Assembly (NCBI GenBank): GCA_039105265.1
Contig: JAPFFF010000179.1
Span: 1-33,338 of the forward strand
Reading direction: 5' to 3'
DNA length: 33,338 nucleotides
Origin: Tritrichomonas musculus
Taxonomy: Eukaryota > Parabasalia > Tritrichomonadida > Tritrichomonadidae
Position numbers and translations under genes: made by a program. The notes below the pieces were generated by a model. That model was given only the letters and a program-made list of their open reading frames with translations. It was not told where the DNA came from and searched no databases. Position 1 is the stretch's first letter; the number at the start of each line of letters is the position of its first letter. Of the stretch, positions 1 to 11,658 are shown piece after piece.

Positions 1-2358
1 TTATAAACGATTTCGAAATTAAGTAAAATCAATAAAAATTAAAGCTTAATCTCAGTTATTCTTAATCTAACATTTCTCACAAGTGAACAGAGTTAAATAA
101 AACACAAATCTCAAACACTTTTATAAGATAATTGAAAAAGATTTCGAAATTAAGTAAAATCAATAAAAATTAAAGCTTAATCTCAGTTATTCTTATTCAA
201 ACGTTTCTCACAAATGAACAGAGTTAAATAAAACACAAATCTCAAACACTTTTGTAAGATAATTAAAAACGATTTCGAAATTAAGTAAAATCAATAAAAA
301 TTAAAGCTTAATCTCAGTTATTCTTATTCTAACATTTCTCACAAATGAACAGAGTTAAATAAAACACAAATCTCAAACACTTTTGTAAGATAATTAAAAA
401 CGATTTCGAAATTAATTAAAATCAGTAAAAATTAAAGCTTAATCTCAGTTATTCTTATTCAAACGTTTCTCACAAGTGAACAGAGTTAAATAAAACATAA
501 ATCTCAAACACTTTTGTAAGATAATTAAAAACGATTTCGAAATTAAGTAAAATCAATAAAGATTAAATCGCAATATCAATTATTCTTATTCAAACGTTTC
601 TCACAAGTGAACAGAGTTAAATAAAACACAAATCTCAAACACTTTTGTAAGATAATTAAAAACGATTTCGAAATTAAGTAAAATCAATAAAGATTAAATC
701 GCAATATCAATTATTCTTATTCAAACGTTTCTCACAAATGAACAGAGTTAAATAAAACACAAATCTCAAACACTTTTGTAAGATAATTAAAAACGATTTC
801 GAAATTAAGTAAAATCAATAAAAATTAAAGCTTAATCTCAGTTATTCTTATTCTAACATTTCTCACAAATGAACAGAGTTAAATAAAACACAAATCTCAA
901 ACACTTTTGTAAGATAATTAAAAACGATTTCGAAATTAAGTAAAATCAGTAAAAATTAAAGCTTAATCTCAGTTATTCTTATTCAAACGTTTCTCACAAG
1001 TGAACAGAGTTAAATAAAACATAAATCTCAAACACTTTTGTAAGATAATTAAAAACGATTTCGAAATTAAGTAAAATCAATAAAGATTAAATCGCAATAT
1101 CAATTATTCTTATTCAAACGTTTCTCACAAGTGAACAGAGTTAAATAAAACACAAATCTCAAACACTTTTGTAAGATAATTAAAAACGATTTCGAAATTA
1201 AGTAAAATCAGTAAAAATTAAAGCTTAATCTCAGTTATTCTTAATCTAACATTTCTCACAAATGAACAGAGTTAAATAAAACACAAATCTCAAACACTTT
1301 TGTAAGATAATTATAAACGATTTCGAAATTAAGTAAAATCAGTAAAAATTAAAGCTTAATCTCAGTTATTCTTATTCAAACGTTTCTCACAAATGAACAG
1401 AGTTAAATAAAACACAAATCTCAAACACTTTTGTAAGATAATTAAAAACGATTTCGAAATTAAGTAAAATCAGTAAAAATTAAAGCTTAATCTCAGTTAT
1501 TCTTATTCAAACGTTTCTCACAAATGAACAGAGTTAAATAAAACACAAATCTCAAACACTTTTGTAAGATAATTAAAAACGATTTCGAAATTAAGTAAAA
1601 TCAATAAAGATTAAATCGCAATATCAATTATTCTTATTCAAACGTTTCTCACAAGTGAACAGAGTTAAATAAAACACAAATCTCAAACACTTTTGTAAGA
1701 TAATTAAAAACGATTTCGAAATTAAGTAAAATCAATAAAGATTAAATCGCAATATCAATTATTCTTATTCAAACGTTTCTCACAAGTATACAGAGTTAAA
1801 TAAAACATAAATCTCAAACACTTTTGTAAGATAATTAAAAACGATTTCGAAATTAAGTAAAATCAATAAAGATTAAATCGCAATATCAATTATTCTTATT
1901 CAAACGTTTCTCACAAGTATACAGAGTTAAATAAAACATAAATCTCAAACACTTTTGTAAGATAATTAAAAACGATTTCGAAATTAAGTAAAATCAGTAA
2001 AAATTAAAGCTTAATCTCAATTATTCTTATTCTAACATTTCTCACAAATGAACAGAGTTAAATAAAACACAAATCTCAAACACTTTTGTAAGATAATTAA
2101 AAACGATTTCGAAATTAATTAAAATCAGTAAAAATTAAAGCTTAATCTCAGTTATTCTTATTCAAACGTTTCTCACAAATGAACAGAGTTAAATAAAACA
2201 TAAATCTCAAACACTTTTGTAAGATAATTAAAAACGATTTCGAAATTAAGTAAAATCAGTAAAAATTAAAGCTTAATCTCAGTTATTCTTATTCAAACGT
2301 TTCTCACAAATGAACAGAGTTAAATAAAACACAAATCTCAAACACTTTTGTAAGATAA
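1..2358 (+). repeat. 18-monomer sub-block of the higher-order repeat (copy 1)
   Basis: Monomers 1-18 open with a marker triplet. The first monomer has ttataaacg and ttttataag, the second has ttgaaaaag, and the third has cttattctaaca. The same triplet starts again at 2359, so the 30-mer is itself 18 + 12. The 18-monomer part repeats at 3931-6288 with no difference seen. Confidence 0.85.
525..655 (+). repeat. Example of the 'c' monomer (seven linked changes at 32-55)
   Basis: Relative to the common form, this monomer differs at positions 32, 37, 44, 46, 47, 51 and 55, giving aataaagatt and tcgcaatatcaatt. The changes nearly always travel together. They remove the AAGCTT hexamer and create an extra CpG (tcgc). 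I count about 44 such monomers. All have the P form at 65-72, and most have agtgaac at 82-88. They appear in every part of the array, including adjacent pairs and triplets such as 1573-1965. Confidence 0.9.
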
Positions 2359-3930
2359 TTATAAACGATTTCGAAATTAAGTAAAATCAATAAAAATTAA
2401 AGCTTAATCTCAGTTATTCTTAATCTAACATTTCTCACAAGTGAACAGAGTTAAATAAAACACAAATCTCAAACACTTTTATAAGATAATTGAAAAAGAT
2501 TTCGAAATTAAGTAAAATCAATAAAAATTAAAGCTTAATCTCAGTTATTCTTATTCAAACGTTTCTCACAAATGAACAGAGTTAAATAAAACACAAATCT
2601 CAAACACTTTTGTAAGATAATTAAAAACGATTTCGAAATTAAGTAAAATCAATAAAAATTAAAGCTTAATCTCAGTTATTCTTATTCTAACATTTCTCAC
2701 AAATGAACAGAGTTAAATAAAACACAAATCTCAAACACTTTTGTAAGATAATTAAAAACGATTTCGAAATTAAGTAAAATCAGTAAAAATTAAAGCTTAA
2801 TCTCAGTTATTCTTATTCAAACGTTTCTCACAAGTGAACAGAGTTAAATAAAACATAAATCTCAAACACTTTTGTAAGATAATTAAAAACGATTTCGAAA
2901 TTAAGTAAAATCAATAAAGATTAAATCGCAATATCAATTATTCTTATTCAAACGTTTCTCACAAGTGAACAGAGTTAAATAAAACACAAATCTCAAACAC
3001 TTTTGTAAGATAATTAAAAACGATTTCGAAATTAAGTAAAATCAATAAAGATTAAATCGCAATATCAATTATTCTTATTCAAACGTTTCTCACAAGTGAA
3101 CAGAGTTAAATAAAACACAAATCTCAAACACTTTTGTAAGATAATTAAAAACGATTTCGAAATTAAGTAAAATCAATAAAGATTAAATCGCAATATCAAT
3201 TATTCTTATTCAAACGTTTCTCACAAGTATACAGAGTTAAATAAAACATAAATCTCAAACACTTTTGTAAGATAATTAAAAACGATTTCGAAATTAAGTA
3301 AAATCAGTAAAAATTAAAGCTTAATCTCAATTATTCTTAATCTAACGTTTCTCACAAATGAACAGAGTTAAATAAAACACAAATCTCAAACACTTTTATA
3401 AGATAATTAAAAACGATTTCGAAATTAAGTAAAATCAGTAAAAATTAAAGCTTAATCTCAGTTATTCTTAATCTAACGTTTCTCACAAGTGAACAGAGTT
3501 AAATAAAACACAAATCTCAAACACTTTTGTAAGATAATTAAAAACGATTTCGAAATTAAGTAAAATCAGTAAAAATTAAAGCGCAATATCAATTATTCTT
3601 ATTCAAACGTTTCTCACAAGTGAACAGAGTTAAATAAAACACAAATCTCAAACACTTTTGTAAGATAATTAAAAACGATTTCGAAATTAAGTAAAATCAA
3701 TAAAGATTAAATCGCAATATCAATTATTCTTATTCAAACGTTTCTCACAAATGAACAGAGTTAAATAAAACATAAATCTCAAACACTTTTGTAAGATAAT
3801 TATAAACGATTTCGAAATTAAGTAAAATCAGTAAAAATTAAAGCTTAATCTCAGTTATTCTTATTCAAACGTTTCTCACAAATGAACAGAGTTAAATAAA
3901 ACACAAATCTCAAACACTTTTGTAAGATAA
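2359..3930 (+). repeat. 12-monomer sub-block of the higher-order repeat (copy 1)
   Basis: Monomers 19-30 begin with the same three variant monomers as 1-393, in the same order. Monomer 22 then resembles monomer 4 apart from site 23, and monomer 23 matches monomer 5. After that the order shortens and changes. The simplest reading is that this part arose from the 18-monomer part by an in-register deletion or exchange, after which the 18 + 12 pair was amplified together. Monomers 26 and 27 carry the rare combination cttaatctaacg, and monomer 28 is the first mosaic 'd' monomer of the window. Confidence 0.8.
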
Positions 3931-6288
3931 TTATAAACGATTTCGAAATTAAGTAAAATCAATAAAAATTAAAGCTTAATCTCAGTTATTCTTAATCTAA
4001 CATTTCTCACAAGTGAACAGAGTTAAATAAAACACAAATCTCAAACACTTTTATAAGATAATTGAAAAAGATTTCGAAATTAAGTAAAATCAATAAAAAT
4101 TAAAGCTTAATCTCAGTTATTCTTATTCAAACGTTTCTCACAAATGAACAGAGTTAAATAAAACACAAATCTCAAACACTTTTGTAAGATAATTAAAAAC
4201 GATTTCGAAATTAAGTAAAATCAATAAAAATTAAAGCTTAATCTCAGTTATTCTTATTCTAACATTTCTCACAAATGAACAGAGTTAAATAAAACACAAA
4301 TCTCAAACACTTTTGTAAGATAATTAAAAACGATTTCGAAATTAATTAAAATCAGTAAAAATTAAAGCTTAATCTCAGTTATTCTTATTCAAACGTTTCT
4401 CACAAGTGAACAGAGTTAAATAAAACATAAATCTCAAACACTTTTGTAAGATAATTAAAAACGATTTCGAAATTAAGTAAAATCAATAAAGATTAAATCG
4501 CAATATCAATTATTCTTATTCAAACGTTTCTCACAAGTGAACAGAGTTAAATAAAACACAAATCTCAAACACTTTTGTAAGATAATTAAAAACGATTTCG
4601 AAATTAAGTAAAATCAATAAAGATTAAATCGCAATATCAATTATTCTTATTCAAACGTTTCTCACAAATGAACAGAGTTAAATAAAACACAAATCTCAAA
4701 CACTTTTGTAAGATAATTAAAAACGATTTCGAAATTAAGTAAAATCAATAAAAATTAAAGCTTAATCTCAGTTATTCTTATTCTAACATTTCTCACAAAT
4801 GAACAGAGTTAAATAAAACACAAATCTCAAACACTTTTGTAAGATAATTAAAAACGATTTCGAAATTAAGTAAAATCAGTAAAAATTAAAGCTTAATCTC
4901 AGTTATTCTTATTCAAACGTTTCTCACAAGTGAACAGAGTTAAATAAAACATAAATCTCAAACACTTTTGTAAGATAATTAAAAACGATTTCGAAATTAA
5001 GTAAAATCAATAAAGATTAAATCGCAATATCAATTATTCTTATTCAAACGTTTCTCACAAGTGAACAGAGTTAAATAAAACACAAATCTCAAACACTTTT
5101 GTAAGATAATTAAAAACGATTTCGAAATTAAGTAAAATCAGTAAAAATTAAAGCTTAATCTCAGTTATTCTTAATCTAACATTTCTCACAAATGAACAGA
5201 GTTAAATAAAACACAAATCTCAAACACTTTTGTAAGATAATTATAAACGATTTCGAAATTAAGTAAAATCAGTAAAAATTAAAGCTTAATCTCAGTTATT
5301 CTTATTCAAACGTTTCTCACAAATGAACAGAGTTAAATAAAACACAAATCTCAAACACTTTTGTAAGATAATTAAAAACGATTTCGAAATTAAGTAAAAT
5401 CAGTAAAAATTAAAGCTTAATCTCAGTTATTCTTATTCAAACGTTTCTCACAAATGAACAGAGTTAAATAAAACACAAATCTCAAACACTTTTGTAAGAT
5501 AATTAAAAACGATTTCGAAATTAAGTAAAATCAATAAAGATTAAATCGCAATATCAATTATTCTTATTCAAACGTTTCTCACAAGTGAACAGAGTTAAAT
5601 AAAACACAAATCTCAAACACTTTTGTAAGATAATTAAAAACGATTTCGAAATTAAGTAAAATCAATAAAGATTAAATCGCAATATCAATTATTCTTATTC
5701 AAACGTTTCTCACAAGTATACAGAGTTAAATAAAACATAAATCTCAAACACTTTTGTAAGATAATTAAAAACGATTTCGAAATTAAGTAAAATCAATAAA
5801 GATTAAATCGCAATATCAATTATTCTTATTCAAACGTTTCTCACAAGTATACAGAGTTAAATAAAACATAAATCTCAAACACTTTTGTAAGATAATTAAA
5901 AACGATTTCGAAATTAAGTAAAATCAGTAAAAATTAAAGCTTAATCTCAATTATTCTTATTCTAACATTTCTCACAAATGAACAGAGTTAAATAAAACAC
6001 AAATCTCAAACACTTTTGTAAGATAATTAAAAACGATTTCGAAATTAATTAAAATCAGTAAAAATTAAAGCTTAATCTCAGTTATTCTTATTCAAACGTT
6101 TCTCACAAATGAACAGAGTTAAATAAAACATAAATCTCAAACACTTTTGTAAGATAATTAAAAACGATTTCGAAATTAAGTAAAATCAGTAAAAATTAAA
6201 GCTTAATCTCAGTTATTCTTATTCAAACGTTTCTCACAAATGAACAGAGTTAAATAAAACACAAATCTCAAACACTTTTGTAAGATAA
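3931..6288 (+). repeat. 18-monomer sub-block of the higher-order repeat (copy 2)
   Basis: Monomers 31-48 reproduce monomers 1-18. The ttgaaaaag marker is in monomer 32 (4062-4192), aaattaatta is in monomers 34 and 47, and agtatacag is in monomers 44 and 45. No difference from 1-2358 was seen. Confidence 0.85.
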
Positions 6289-7860
6289 TTATAAACGATT
6301 TCGAAATTAAGTAAAATCAATAAAAATTAAAGCTTAATCTCAGTTATTCTTAATCTAACATTTCTCACAAGTGAACAGAGTTAAATAAAACACAAATCTC
6401 AAACACTTTTATAAGATAATTGAAAAAGATTTCGAAATTAAGTAAAATCAATAAAAATTAAAGCTTAATCTCAGTTATTCTTATTCAAACGTTTCTCACA
6501 AATGAACAGAGTTAAATAAAACACAAATCTCAAACACTTTTGTAAGATAATTAAAAACGATTTCGAAATTAAGTAAAATCAATAAAAATTAAAGCTTAAT
6601 CTCAGTTATTCTTATTCTAACATTTCTCACAAATGAACAGAGTTAAATAAAACACAAATCTCAAACACTTTTGTAAGATAATTAAAAACGATTTCGAAAT
6701 TAAGTAAAATCAGTAAAAATTAAAGCTTAATCTCAGTTATTCTTATTCAAACGTTTCTCACAAGTGAACAGAGTTAAATAAAACATAAATCTCAAACACT
6801 TTTGTAAGATAATTAAAAACGATTTCGAAATTAAGTAAAATCAATAAAGATTAAATCGCAATATCAATTATTCTTATTCAAACGTTTCTCACAAGTGAAC
6901 AGAGTTAAATAAAACACAAATCTCAAACACTTTTGTAAGATAATTAAAAACGATTTCGAAATTAAGTAAAATCAATAAAGATTAAATCGCAATATCAATT
7001 ATTCTTATTCAAACGTTTCTCACAAGTGAACAGAGTTAAATAAAACACAAATCTCAAACACTTTTGTAAGATAATTAAAAACGATTTCGAAATTAAGTAA
7101 AATCAATAAAGATTAAATCGCAATATCAATTATTCTTATTCAAACGTTTCTCACAAGTATACAGAGTTAAATAAAACATAAATCTCAAACACTTTTGTAA
7201 GATAATTAAAAACGATTTCGAAATTAAGTAAAATCAGTAAAAATTAAAGCTTAATCTCAATTATTCTTAATCTAACGTTTCTCACAAATGAACAGAGTTA
7301 AATAAAACACAAATCTCAAACACTTTTATAAGATAATTAAAAACGATTTCGAAATTAAGTAAAATCAGTAAAAATTAAAGCTTAATCTCAATTATTCTTA
7401 ATCTAACGTTTCTCACAAATGAACAGAGTTAAATAAAACACAAATCTCAAACACTTTTGTAAGATAATTAAAAACGATTTCGAAATTAAGTAAAATCAGT
7501 AAAGATTAAAGCTTAATCTCAGTTATTCTTAATCTAACATTTCTCACAAGTGAACAGAGTTAAATAAAACACAAATCTCAAACACTTTTGTAAGATAATT
7601 ATAAACGATTTCGAAATTAAGTAAAATCAGTAAAAATTAAAGCTTAATCTCAGTTATTCTTATTCAAACGTTTCTCACAAGTGAACAGAGTTAAATAAAA
7701 CACAAATCTCAAACACTTTTGTAAGATAATTGAAAACGATTTCGAAATTAATTAAAATCAATAAAAATTAAAGCTTAATCTCAGTTATTCTTATTCAAAC
7801 GTTTCTCACAAGTGAACAGAGTTAAATAAAACACAAATCTCAAACACTTTTGTAAGATAA
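6289..7860 (+). repeat. 12-monomer sub-block of the higher-order repeat (copy 2)
   Basis: Monomers 49-60 start with the fourth occurrence of the marker triplet (6289-6681). They match 2359-3460 without visible difference up to 7390, then diverge over the final four monomers. Confidence 0.8.
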
Positions 7861-8122
7861 TTGAAAACGATTTCGAAATTAAGTAAAATCAATAAAAATT
7901 AAAGCTTAATCTCAGTTATTCTTAATCTAACATTTCTCACAAATGAACAGAGTTAAATAAAACACAAATCTCAAACACTTTTGTAAGATAATTATAAACG
8001 ATTTCGAAATTAAGTAAAATCAGTAAAAATTAAAGCTTAATCTCAGTTATTCTTAATCTAACATTTCTCACAAATGAACAGAGTTAAATAAAACACAAAT
8101 CTCAAACACTTTTGTAAGATAA

Positions 8123-8252
8123 TTAAAAACGATTTCGAAATTAATTAAAATCAGTAAAATTAAAGCTTAATCTCAGTTATTCTTATTCAAACGTTTCTCA
8201 CAAATGAACAGAGTTAAATAAAACACAAATCTCAAACACTTTTGTAAGATAA
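8123..8252 (+). repeat. 130-bp monomer with a one-base deletion
   Basis: This is monomer 63. The A-run at monomer positions 34-38 has four A's (8156-8159) instead of five, giving cagtaaaattaaagc. It is the only short monomer I found, and the repeat phase shifts by one base for the rest of the window. It also carries the uncommon aaattaatta variant shared with monomers 60 and 64. A homopolymer length error in the read or assembly is an alternative to a real deletion. Confidence 0.85.
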
Positions 8253-8392
8253 TTATAAACGATTTCGAAATTAATTAAAATCAGTAAAAATTAAAGCTTA
8301 ATCTCAGTTATTCTTATTCAAACGTTTCTCACAAATGAACAGAGTTAAATAAAACACAAATCTCAAACACTTTTGTAAGATAATTAAAAACG

Positions 8393-8402
8393 ATTTCGAA
8401 AT
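8393..8402. other. ATTTCGAAAT palindrome, one per monomer (representative site)
   Basis: Monomer positions 10-19 read ATTTCGAAAT, a perfect 10-bp inverted repeat centred on a CpG. I saw it unchanged in every complete monomer, about 254 sites spaced one per repeat. It contains TTCGAA, a BstBI-type site. Perfect dyads that survive in every unit are candidate protein-binding sites, but no known binding site is recognised here, and full conservation could also follow from homogenisation alone. Confidence 0.85.
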
Positions 8403-8450
8403 TAAGTAAAATCAGTAAAAATTAAAGCTTAATCTCAGTTATTCTTATTC

Positions 8451-8458
8451 AAACGTTT
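8451..8458. other. AAACGTTT palindrome, polymorphic between monomers (representative site)
   Basis: Positions 68-75 of P-type monomers form the 8-bp palindrome AAACGTTT. It is intact in about two thirds of monomers. In Q monomers it is taacattt, with the CpG lost and the symmetry broken. The Q and P states are interspersed, so palindrome-bearing and palindrome-free units alternate irregularly along the array. Confidence 0.8.
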
Positions 8459-9693
8459 CTCACAAATGAACAGAGTTAAATAAAACACAAATCTCAAACA
8501 CTTTTGTAAGATAATTAAAAACGATTTCGAAATTAAGTAAAATCAGTAAAAATTAAAGCTTAATCTCAGTTATTCTTATTCAAACGTTTCTCACAAATGA
8601 ACAGAGTTAAATAAAACACAAATCTCAAACACTTTTGTAAGATAATTATAAACGATTTCGAAATTAAGTAAAATCAGTAAAAATTAAAGCTTAATCTCAG
8701 TTATTCTTAATCTAACATTTCTCACAAGTGAACAGAGTTAAATAAAACACAAATCTCAAACACTTTTGTAAGATAATTATAAACGATTTCGAAATTAAGT
8801 AAAATCAGTAAAAATTAAAGCTTAATCTCAATTATTCTTATTCAAACGTTTCTCACAAGTGAACAGAGTTAAATAAAACACAAATCTCAAACACTTTTGT
8901 AAGATAATTATAAACGATTTCGAAATTAAGTAAAATCAGTAAAAATTAAAGCTTAATCTCAGTTATTCTTATTCAAACGTTTCTCACAAATGAACAGAGT
9001 TAAATAAAACACAAATCTCAAACACTTTTGTAAGATAATTAAAAACGATTTCGAAATTAAGTAAAATCAGTAAAAATTAAAGCTTAATCTCAATTATTCT
9101 TATTCAAACGTTTCTCACAAGTGAACAGAGTTAAATAAAACACAAATCTCAAACACTTTTGTAAGATAATTAAAAACGATTTCGAAATTAAGTAAAATCA
9201 GTAAAAATTAAAGCTTAATCTCAATTATTCTTATTCTAACATTTCTCACAAATGAACAGAGTTAAATAAAACACAAATCTCAAACACTTTTGTAAGATAA
9301 TTAAAAACGATTTCGAAATTAAGTAAAATCAATAAAAATTAAAGCTTAATCTCAGTTATTCTTATTCAAACGTTTCTCACAAGTGAACAGAGTTAAATAA
9401 AACACAAATCTCAAACACTTTTGTAAGATAATTGAAAACGATTTCGAAATTAAGTAAAATCAATAAAAATTAAAGCTTAATCTCAGTTATTCTTAATCTA
9501 ACATTTCTCACAAATGAACAGAGTTAAATAAAACACAAATCTCAAACACTTTTGTAAGATAATTATAAACGATTTCGAAATTAAGTAAAATCAGTAAAAA
9601 TTAAAGCGCAATATCAATTATTCTTATTCAAACGTTTCTCACAAGTGAACAGAGTTAAATAAAACACAAATCTCAAACACTTTTGTAAGATAA

Positions 9694-9824
9694 TTAAAAA
9701 CGATTTCGAAATTAAGTAAAATCAGTAAAAATTAAAGCTTAATCTCAGTTATTCTTAATCTAACATTTCTCACAAATGAACAGAGTTAAATAAAACACAA
9801 ATCTCAAACACTTTTGTAAGATAA
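9694..9824 (+). repeat. Example of the Q-type monomer
   Basis: Three linked changes at monomer positions 65, 68 and 72 turn ttcaaacg into atctaaca. This destroys the palindrome AAACGTTT and its CpG. About 65 monomers are of this type. None has the 'c' or 'd' body, so Q occurs only with the common body. Intermediates exist: about 15 with cttattctaaca (for example 263-393), four with cttaatctaacg (3276-3406, 3407-3537, 7206-7336, 7337-7467) and one with cttaatcaaacg (28689-28819). Confidence 0.88.
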
Positions 9825-10479
9825 TTAAAAACGATTTCGAAATTAAGTAAAATCAATAAAGATTAAATCGCAATATCAATTATTCTTATTCAAACGTTTC
9901 TCACAAGTGAACAGAGTTAAATAAAACACAAATCTCAAACACTTTTGTAAGATAATTATAAACGATTTCGAAATTAAGTAAAATCAGTAAAAATTAAAGC
10001 TTAATCTCAGTTATTCTTATTCAAACGTTTCTCACAAATGAACAGAGTTAAATAAAACACAAATCTCAAACACTTTTGTAAGATAATTATAAACGATTTC
10101 GAAATTAAGTAAAATCAGTAAAAATTAAAGCTTAATCTCAGTTATTCTTATTCAAACGTTTCTCACAAGTGAACAGAGTTAAATAAAACACAAATCTCAA
10201 ACACTTTTGTAAGATAATTAAAAACGATTTCGAAATTAAGTAAAATCAGTAAAAATTAAAGCTTAATCTCAGTTATTCTTATTCAAACGTTTCTCACAAA
10301 TGAACAGAGTTAAATAAAACACAAATCTCAAACACTTTTGTAAGATAATTAAAAACGATTTCGAAATTAAGTAAAATCAGTAAAAATTAAAGCTTAATCT
10401 CAATTATTCTTATTCAAACGTTTCTCACAAGTGAACAGAGTTAAATAAAACACAAATCTCAAACACTTTTGTAAGATAA

Positions 10480-10610
10480 TTAAAAACGATTTCGAAATTA
10501 AGTAAAATCAGTAAAAATTAAAGCGCAATATCAATTATTCTTATTCAAACGTTTCTCACAAATGAACAGAGTTAAATAAAACACAAATCTCAAACACTTT
10601 TGTAAGATAA
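10480..10610 (+). repeat. Example of the mosaic 'd' monomer
   Basis: The left half (sites 32, 37, 44) matches the common form and the right half (sites 46, 47, 51, 55) matches the 'c' form, giving gcgcaatatcaatt. The junction lies between positions 44 and 46. I count about 25 such monomers. One is in copy 1 of the 30-mer (3538-3668) and the rest lie from 9563 onward. They always have the P form at 65-72. This is the expected product of exchange or conversion between the two parental forms. Confidence 0.85.
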
Positions 10611-11658
10611 TTAAAAACGATTTCGAAATTAAGTAAAATCAATAAAGATTAAATCGCAATATCAATTATTCTTATTCAAACGTTTCTCACAAGTGAACAG
10701 AGTTAAATAAAACACAAATCTCAAACACTTTTGTAAGATAATTAAAAACGATTTCGAAATTAAGTAAAATCAGTAAAAATTAAAGCTTAATCTCAATTAT
10801 TCTTAATCTAACATTTCTCACAAATGAACAGAGTTAAATAAAACACAAATCTCAAACACTTTTGTAAGATAATTAAAAACGATTTCGAAATTAAGTAAAA
10901 TCAGTAAAAATTAAAGCTTAATCTCAGTTATTCCTATTCAAACGTTTCTCACAAATGAACAGAGTTAAATAAAACACAAATCTCAAACACTTTTGTAAGA
11001 TAATTAAAAACGATTTCGAAATTAAGTAAAATCAGTAAAAATTAAAGCTTAATCTCAGTTATTCTTATTCAAACGTTTCTCACAAGTGAACAGAGTTAAA
11101 TAAAACACAAATCTCAAACACTTTTGTAAGATAATTAAAAACGATTTCGAAATTAAGTAAAATCAGTAAAAATTAAAGCTTAATCTCAGTTATTCTTAAT
11201 CTAACATTTCTCACAAGTGAACAGAGTTAAATAAAACACAAATCTCAAACACTTTTGTAAGATAATTATAAACGATTTCGAAATTAAGTAAAATCAGTAA
11301 AAATTAAAGCTTAATCTCAGTTATTCTTAATCTAACATTTCTCACAAATGAACAGAGTTAAATAAAACACAAATCTCAAACACTTTTGTAAGATAATTAA
11401 AAACGATTTCGAAATTAAGTAAAATCAATAAAGATTAAATCGCAATATCAATTATTCTTATTCAAACGTTTCTCACAAGTGAACAGAGTTAAATAAAACA
11501 TAAATCTCAAACACTTTTGTAAGATAATTATAAACGATTTCGAAATTAAGTAAAATCAGTAAAAATTAAAGCTTAATCTCAGTTATTCTTATTCAAACGT
11601 TTCTCACAAATGAACAGAGTTAAATAAAACACAAATCTCAAACACTTTTATAAGATAA

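Larger units (their letters stand above)
1..3930 (+). repeat. 30-monomer higher-order repeat, copy 1
   Basis: Monomers 1-30 form one higher-order unit of 30 x 131 = 3,930 bp. The order of variant monomers is irregular inside the unit but repeats almost exactly in the next one. Diagnostic members are monomer 2 (132-262) with ttgaaaaag, monomers 14, 15 and 25 with agtatacag, and monomers 4 and 17 with aaattaatta in place of aaattaagta. Within the unit, neighbouring monomers differ at up to about ten sites, whereas homologous monomers 30 units apart are identical up to base 3460. That contrast is the defining sign of a higher-order repeat. The unit may continue to the left of the window, so the choice of its first monomer is arbitrary. 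Confidence 0.9.
3931..7860 (+). repeat. 30-monomer higher-order repeat, copy 2 (right end divergent)
   Basis: Monomers 31-60 repeat the order of monomers 1-30. I see no difference between 3931-7390 and 1-3460. The first mismatch is G at 3461 against A at 7391. Beyond it the last four monomers (57-60, 7337-7860) are different variants from monomers 27-30. Monomer 58 is a mosaic with cagtaaagatta, and monomer 60 begins ttgaaaacg and carries aaattaatta. A third copy does not follow: monomer 61 onward does not match monomer 1 onward. Homogenisation by this 30-mer therefore ends inside copy 2. Confidence 0.88.
8384..8514 (+). repeat. Example of the commonest monomer form (common body, P type)
   Basis: This monomer is a good reference for the numbering used here. 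It starts ttaaaaacg, carries ATTTCGAAAT at monomer positions 10-19, cagtaaaaatta at 30-41, the HindIII-type hexamer AAGCTT at 43-48, the palindrome AAACGTTT at 68-75, cacaaatgaacag at 78-90, aacacaaatc at 101-110 and ttttgtaag at 119-127. Monomers of this body and the P form are the most frequent class across the array and recur with small changes at sites 3, 4, 83, 105 and 123. Confidence 0.9.
9170..10741 (+). repeat. 12-monomer block, duplicated 19 monomers downstream (copy 1)
   Basis: Monomers 71-82 match monomers 90-101 (11659-13230) in order. I count six single-base differences over 1,572 bp, at sites 4, 32 and 105. The offset is 19 x 131 = 2,489 bp. The block starts with a cttattctaaca monomer, passes through a ttgaaaacg Q monomer and a 'd' monomer, and ends in 'd' then 'c'. 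Confidence 0.78.
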
